Shown piece after piece: positions 61,660 through 64,000 of a stretch of 64,000 nucleotides of DNA. A program made the translations under genes and the position numbers. The notes beneath the pieces are model-generated. The model saw nothing but the letters and a program-made list of their open reading frames with translations. It was not told the origin of the DNA and searched no databases. This DNA comes from Brevundimonas sp. UBA7506 (GTDB taxonomy: Bacteria > Pseudomonadota > Alphaproteobacteria > Caulobacterales > Caulobacteraceae): the NCBI RefSeq assembly GCF_002479495.1, contig NZ_DLNQ01000005.1, positions 879,276 to 943,275 on the forward strand. The letters are read 5' to 3'. Numbering within the stretch: the first letter of the stretch is position 1; the number at the start of each line of letters is the position of its first letter.

Positions 61660-62049
61660 TTAGACGCGGCGACGCTTGGGCGGACGGCAACCGTTGTGCG
61701 GCATCGGGGTGACGTCGCGGATGGTCGTGATCGTCAGACCGACGGCCTGCAGAGCGCGGAGCGCCGACTCACGGCCGGAACCCGGACCCGAGACGTTGAC
61801 TTCCAGCGTCTTCACGCCGTGCTCTTGAGCCTTCTTGCCGGCGTCTTCAGCAGCCATCTGGGCAGCATACGGGGTCGACTTGCGCGAACCCTTGAAGCCC
61901 ATGTGACCGGCCGACGACCAGGAAATCGCGTTCCCTTGGGCGTCCGTGATCGTGATCATGGTGTTGTTGAAAGAGGCGTTCACGTGAGCCACGCCCGACG
62001 TGATGTTCTTGCGTTCGCGGCGCTTAATGCGACCCGGTTCCTTAGCCAT
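61660..62049 (-). CDS. rpsK: 30S ribosomal protein S11
   Basis: S11 forms part of the small-subunit platform. This copy is 129 aa, with [20 protein letters not shown] and the end [14 protein letters not shown] typical of the family. It follows rpsM by 16 bp. Confidence 0.98.
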   Translation of the reverse strand: MAKEPGRIKRRERKNITSGVAHVNASFNNTMITITDAQGNAISWSSAGHMGFKGSRKSTPYAAQMAAEDAGKKAQEHGVKTLEVNVSGPGSGRESALRALQAVGLTITTIRDVTPMPHNGCRPPKRRRV

Positions 62050-62065
62050 CGGTCAGCTCTTTCTC

Positions 62066-62434
62066 TTACTTCTTCTTGCCGGCGATCGGCTTGGCCGGGC
62101 CCTTGCGGGTGCGGGCGTTGGTGTGCGTGCGCTGACCGCGGACCGGCAGGCCCTTGCGGTGACGCAGGCCGCGGTAGCAGGCCAGGTCCATCAGGCGCTT
62201 GATGTTCATCGAGGTTTCACGGCGCAGGTCGCCCTCGACGGTGTGATCCTTGTCGATCGTTTCACGGATCTGCAGGATTTCAGCATCAGTCAGCGAGTTG
62301 ACGCGGCGAGCAGGCTCAATGCCGACCTTCGCGGTGATTTCCTTGGCGGCGTGCGCGCCGATGCCATGGATGTACTGAAGCGCGATTTCGACGCGCTTGT
62401 TGGTCGGAATGTTGACGCCAGCGATACGGGCCAC
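62066..62434 (-). CDS. rpsM: 30S ribosomal protein S13
   Basis: S13 contacts the A- and P-site tRNAs and 50S bridges. This copy is 122 aa, with [20 protein letters not shown] and the end [12 protein letters not shown]. The start is GTG 62434 behind GGAGA. It is the first gene of the alpha operon here; secY and adk, which often precede it in relatives, are absent from the upstream 1.5 kb. Confidence 0.98.
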   Translation of the reverse strand: MARIAGVNIPTNKRVEIALQYIHGIGAHAAKEITAKVGIEPARRVNSLTDAEILQIRETIDKDHTVEGDLRRETSMNIKRLMDLACYRGLRHRKGLPVRGQRTHTNARTRKGPAKPIAGKKK

Positions 62435-62519
62435 GAGAATCTCCAGATACGCTTAAACAGACGCGGAAACCGCTCCGGTCAACAGACCTGGAACGTGTGC
62501 GCCCTTCGCGGAAGCGGCC

Positions 62520-62547
62520 CTTATACAGGGGATTCTCATGGCGTCAA
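62520..62547 (-). promoter_or_regulatory. Sigma-70-like promoter of the alpha operon
   Basis: On the minus strand TTGACG and TATAAG are separated by 16 bp, close to the housekeeping consensus. It lies about 86 bp before the rpsM start. The -35 overlaps the last codons of the upstream TonB-like gene. Confidence 0.7.
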
Positions 62548-63296
62548 CGGGCGCGCTCGCCAGCGGCCTCGGCTTCCACCGCAGCCGGGGGAAAGGCCAC
62601 TGCGATCATCTGCCGGTGCCGACCGCCAAATCGGCCCAACCGACTGGGCGGCTGATAGCGAAACTCGGCCGCCTTGCGCAAGGCGGCCTGCCCCACGCCC
62701 CGGCCGACGGGGTGTTCCTCCCTGACGCGACAGTCCTCGAGCCGGTCGCGACCCGCTCGGATATAGCACTGCATGATCGCATAGGCGCCGGGAAGCGCAG
62801 CCAGAGAACTGGCGGCGACGTCCGTCGTCATGACGGCGCCCCGCGGGCCGCTGATCAAGACTGGCCCCGCGCCGCGCCCCAGCCCTGAGCCATTCCCGTC
62901 GCCTTCCCCCAGACCGCGACCTTCCCCGCTATCGCCCAGGCCCATGCCCGCGTCGATGGAAGGCGCGACAGCCTGACCGATCTCAAGCGCCGGCAGCGGC
63001 GCCAAGGCCTGCGGCGCCGCCAACTCGGCCCGTTCAACATCGGGGTCCGGTTGGACGTGAATTCGCGACGGCGTCGCCCTGCCCTCTCCGCCCGCCTCTA
63101 GGCCCCTCGCCGTCGACGCCGTGAGGGGACGTCGCATCATGAGAACATCAAACACGGGTTGCGCCAGCGGCTCTTCAGCCGCCTCAAGCCGGTTCATGGC
63201 GAAAGCGATGATTAGGGCCAGATGCGCAACGCTCACCAGAGCAACCACGCCCAGACGCCTCTGGTCGCCAGCCCCCCAATTCACGGCAATCGTCAT
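62544..63296 (-). CDS. TonB C-terminal-like protein (first of a tandem pair)
   Basis: The 250-aa protein has an N-terminal membrane anchor (RRLGVVALVSVAHLALIIAF), a Gly-rich linker (DSGEGRGLGEGDGNGSGLGRG) and a C-terminal domain with the TonB-like pattern MQCYIRAGRDRLEDCRVREE, then VGQAALRKAAEFRYQPP. The linker is acidic and glycine-rich rather than Pro-rich, which is unlike classical TonB. The start is ATG 63296. Its partner upstream is a paralogue in the same direction. Confidence 0.78.
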   Translation of the reverse strand: MTIAVNWGAGDQRRLGVVALVSVAHLALIIAFAMNRLEAAEEPLAQPVFDVLMMRRPLTASTARGLEAGGEGRATPSRIHVQPDPDVERAELAAPQALAPLPALEIGQAVAPSIDAGMGLGDSGEGRGLGEGDGNGSGLGRGAGPVLISGPRGAVMTTDVAASSLAALPGAYAIMQCYIRAGRDRLEDCRVREEHPVGRGVGQAALRKAAEFRYQPPSRLGRFGGRHRQMIAVAFPPAAVEAEAAGERAR

Positions 63297-63380
63297 CGGG
63301 CCTCTCCGCCGCATTCAAAATAACAACGAGATGCGGCCATCATGCGCCAGGATGCACGGCGTTCAACCCCTAGCCGACCG

Positions 63381-63998
63381 TCAGGGCCAGATGACCACGA
63401 CAGGAACCTCCTGATTGTCCACAGGCGCACCGTCGCGAACCGGCGGCTGAAAGCGAAAATGGACCGATACCGCCAGGGCCGCCTGACCAAAGCCCAAGCC
63501 CGGCGGGGCCTCCTCCATGACTCGGCACGCCTCCAGACGGGTGTCCAACCGGATACGGCAGGACAGGGATACACGCCCCCCCATGCGTCGTCGAAAGGCC
63601 GCTGTCGGATGGACCGCCCGCAGATCGGCCTGGGTCGGACCGCGCAACAACCTGAAACGGGAGCCCCCTGACACTGGCCCCGCCCCGGAGCCGACACCGA
63701 CGCCGAACCCGCCCCCCTCGCCGCCTGATCCCTGCCCAGGCGTCGGGCTGGCTTCAGGCGCGACGCCGATCACCAGCGGCGGCTGAGGCGCGGGCCGAGG
63801 CGGCGCAGTCAACTCCGGCGTGCGCTCGGCCTTGCGCGGCGGCGAATGGGTCCTGGACGCCGCCGCCGGGGCCCCGCCGCCTTCGGCGCGCGCAGGCTTG
63901 GGCGGAGGAAGCGGTCGGGGCGGAATTGGCGACGGCCGGACGAGCTCTACCTCAACCGGCCGCGACACAGGCGTGGGGGCTATGTCGGGCTGAAGGCG
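63381..63998 (-). CDS. TonB C-terminal-like protein (partial, second of pair)
   Basis: This gene runs off the window; the frame is open to the last complete codon and the N-terminal anchor is outside. The visible 205 residues have a Pro-rich periplasmic stretch (RPSPIPPRPLPPPKPARAEG), a Gly-rich segment (GSGGEGGGFGVGVGSGAG) and the C-terminal TonB-like domain (VSLSCRIRLDTRLEACRVME, then LGFGQAALAVSVHFRFQPPV). It shares the C-terminal pattern with the next gene downstream, indicating a tandem duplication. The region 63297-63380 between them holds no other feature. Confidence 0.78.
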   Translation of the reverse strand, partial: RLQPDIAPTPVSRPVEVELVRPSPIPPRPLPPPKPARAEGGGAPAAASRTHSPPRKAERTPELTAPPRPAPQPPLVIGVAPEASPTPGQGSGGEGGGFGVGVGSGAGPVSGGSRFRLLRGPTQADLRAVHPTAAFRRRMGGRVSLSCRIRLDTRLEACRVMEEAPPGLGFGQAALAVSVHFRFQPPVRDGAPVDNQEVPVVVIWP

Positions 63999-64000
63999 CC

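Overview
This 64 kb window is high-GC alphaproteobacterial chromosome, most likely from a Brevundimonas or close Caulobacterales relative. The evidence is an adjacent divK-pleD pair whose PleD matches the Caulobacter protein in length and key residue numbering, a CC0125/CC1285-type lipoprotein, two DUF2336 proteins, a GTP-type PEP carboxykinase, an ATP12 F1-ATPase chaperone, many TonB-related genes and CtrA-like sites (TTAA-N7-TTAA type). No prophage, insertion sequence, integrase or CRISPR array was seen. The window reads as ordinary core chromosome with a few accessory modules.

Layout. 1-9 kb: 3' part of rnr (RNase R), a Nudix hydrolase, a secreted protein, rpmG, the divK-pleD cell-polarity/c-di-GMP operon, dinB with an N-terminal zinc-finger-like segment, a RidA-like protein and a FemAB/DUF482 acyltransferase that carries an in-frame palindromic repeat. 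9-18 kb: CsbD-like stress protein, a DUF4287 protein, clpA/clpS, an S41 protease, a phasin, a D,D-carboxypeptidase with a SPOR domain, DUF2239, small membrane proteins, a HIT protein and tRNA-Thr(UGU). 18-28 kb: TetR regulator, feoAB iron uptake, a cytochrome c lipoprotein, an RND efflux pair, and a class II aldolase coupled to a predicted outer-membrane barrel. 28-33 kb: a regulatory island with two DUF2336 proteins, NAD kinase, an Hpt protein and an SLT-domain protein; two of its upstream regions share an exact 14-bp sequence. 33-44 kb: a TonB-like protein, a glycine/D-amino-acid oxidase, pckG, a DUF938 methyltransferase, a Cys-less DJ-1-like protein, an RsuA-family synthase, an autoregulated-looking wHTH/membrane pair, ATP12 and the crcB-rluC-TPR/2OG oxygenase-HAD operon.

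44-59.9 kb: a 996-aa TonB-dependent receptor, CC0125-type lipoprotein, RluA-family synthase, two VOC proteins, rarA, a class B3-like metallo-beta-lactamase with Glu in place of the first zinc His, a Deg-type protease, an MFS exporter, a nucleotide pyrophosphatase/phosphodiesterase lipoprotein, an ABC transporter pair and a GNAT. 59.9-64 kb: the ribosomal alpha operon (rpsM-rpsK-rpoA-rplQ) behind a strong sigma-70-like promoter, preceded by two TonB-C-terminal-like genes where secY/adk would often be expected.

The most notable observations are the palindromic repeat element present both inside a coding sequence (7977-8078) and between genes (56167-56276), the EHH/DHH metallo-beta-lactamase, the duplicated TTTCC-N5-GGAAA operators, and the shared sequence upstream of the DUF2336 and SLT genes.
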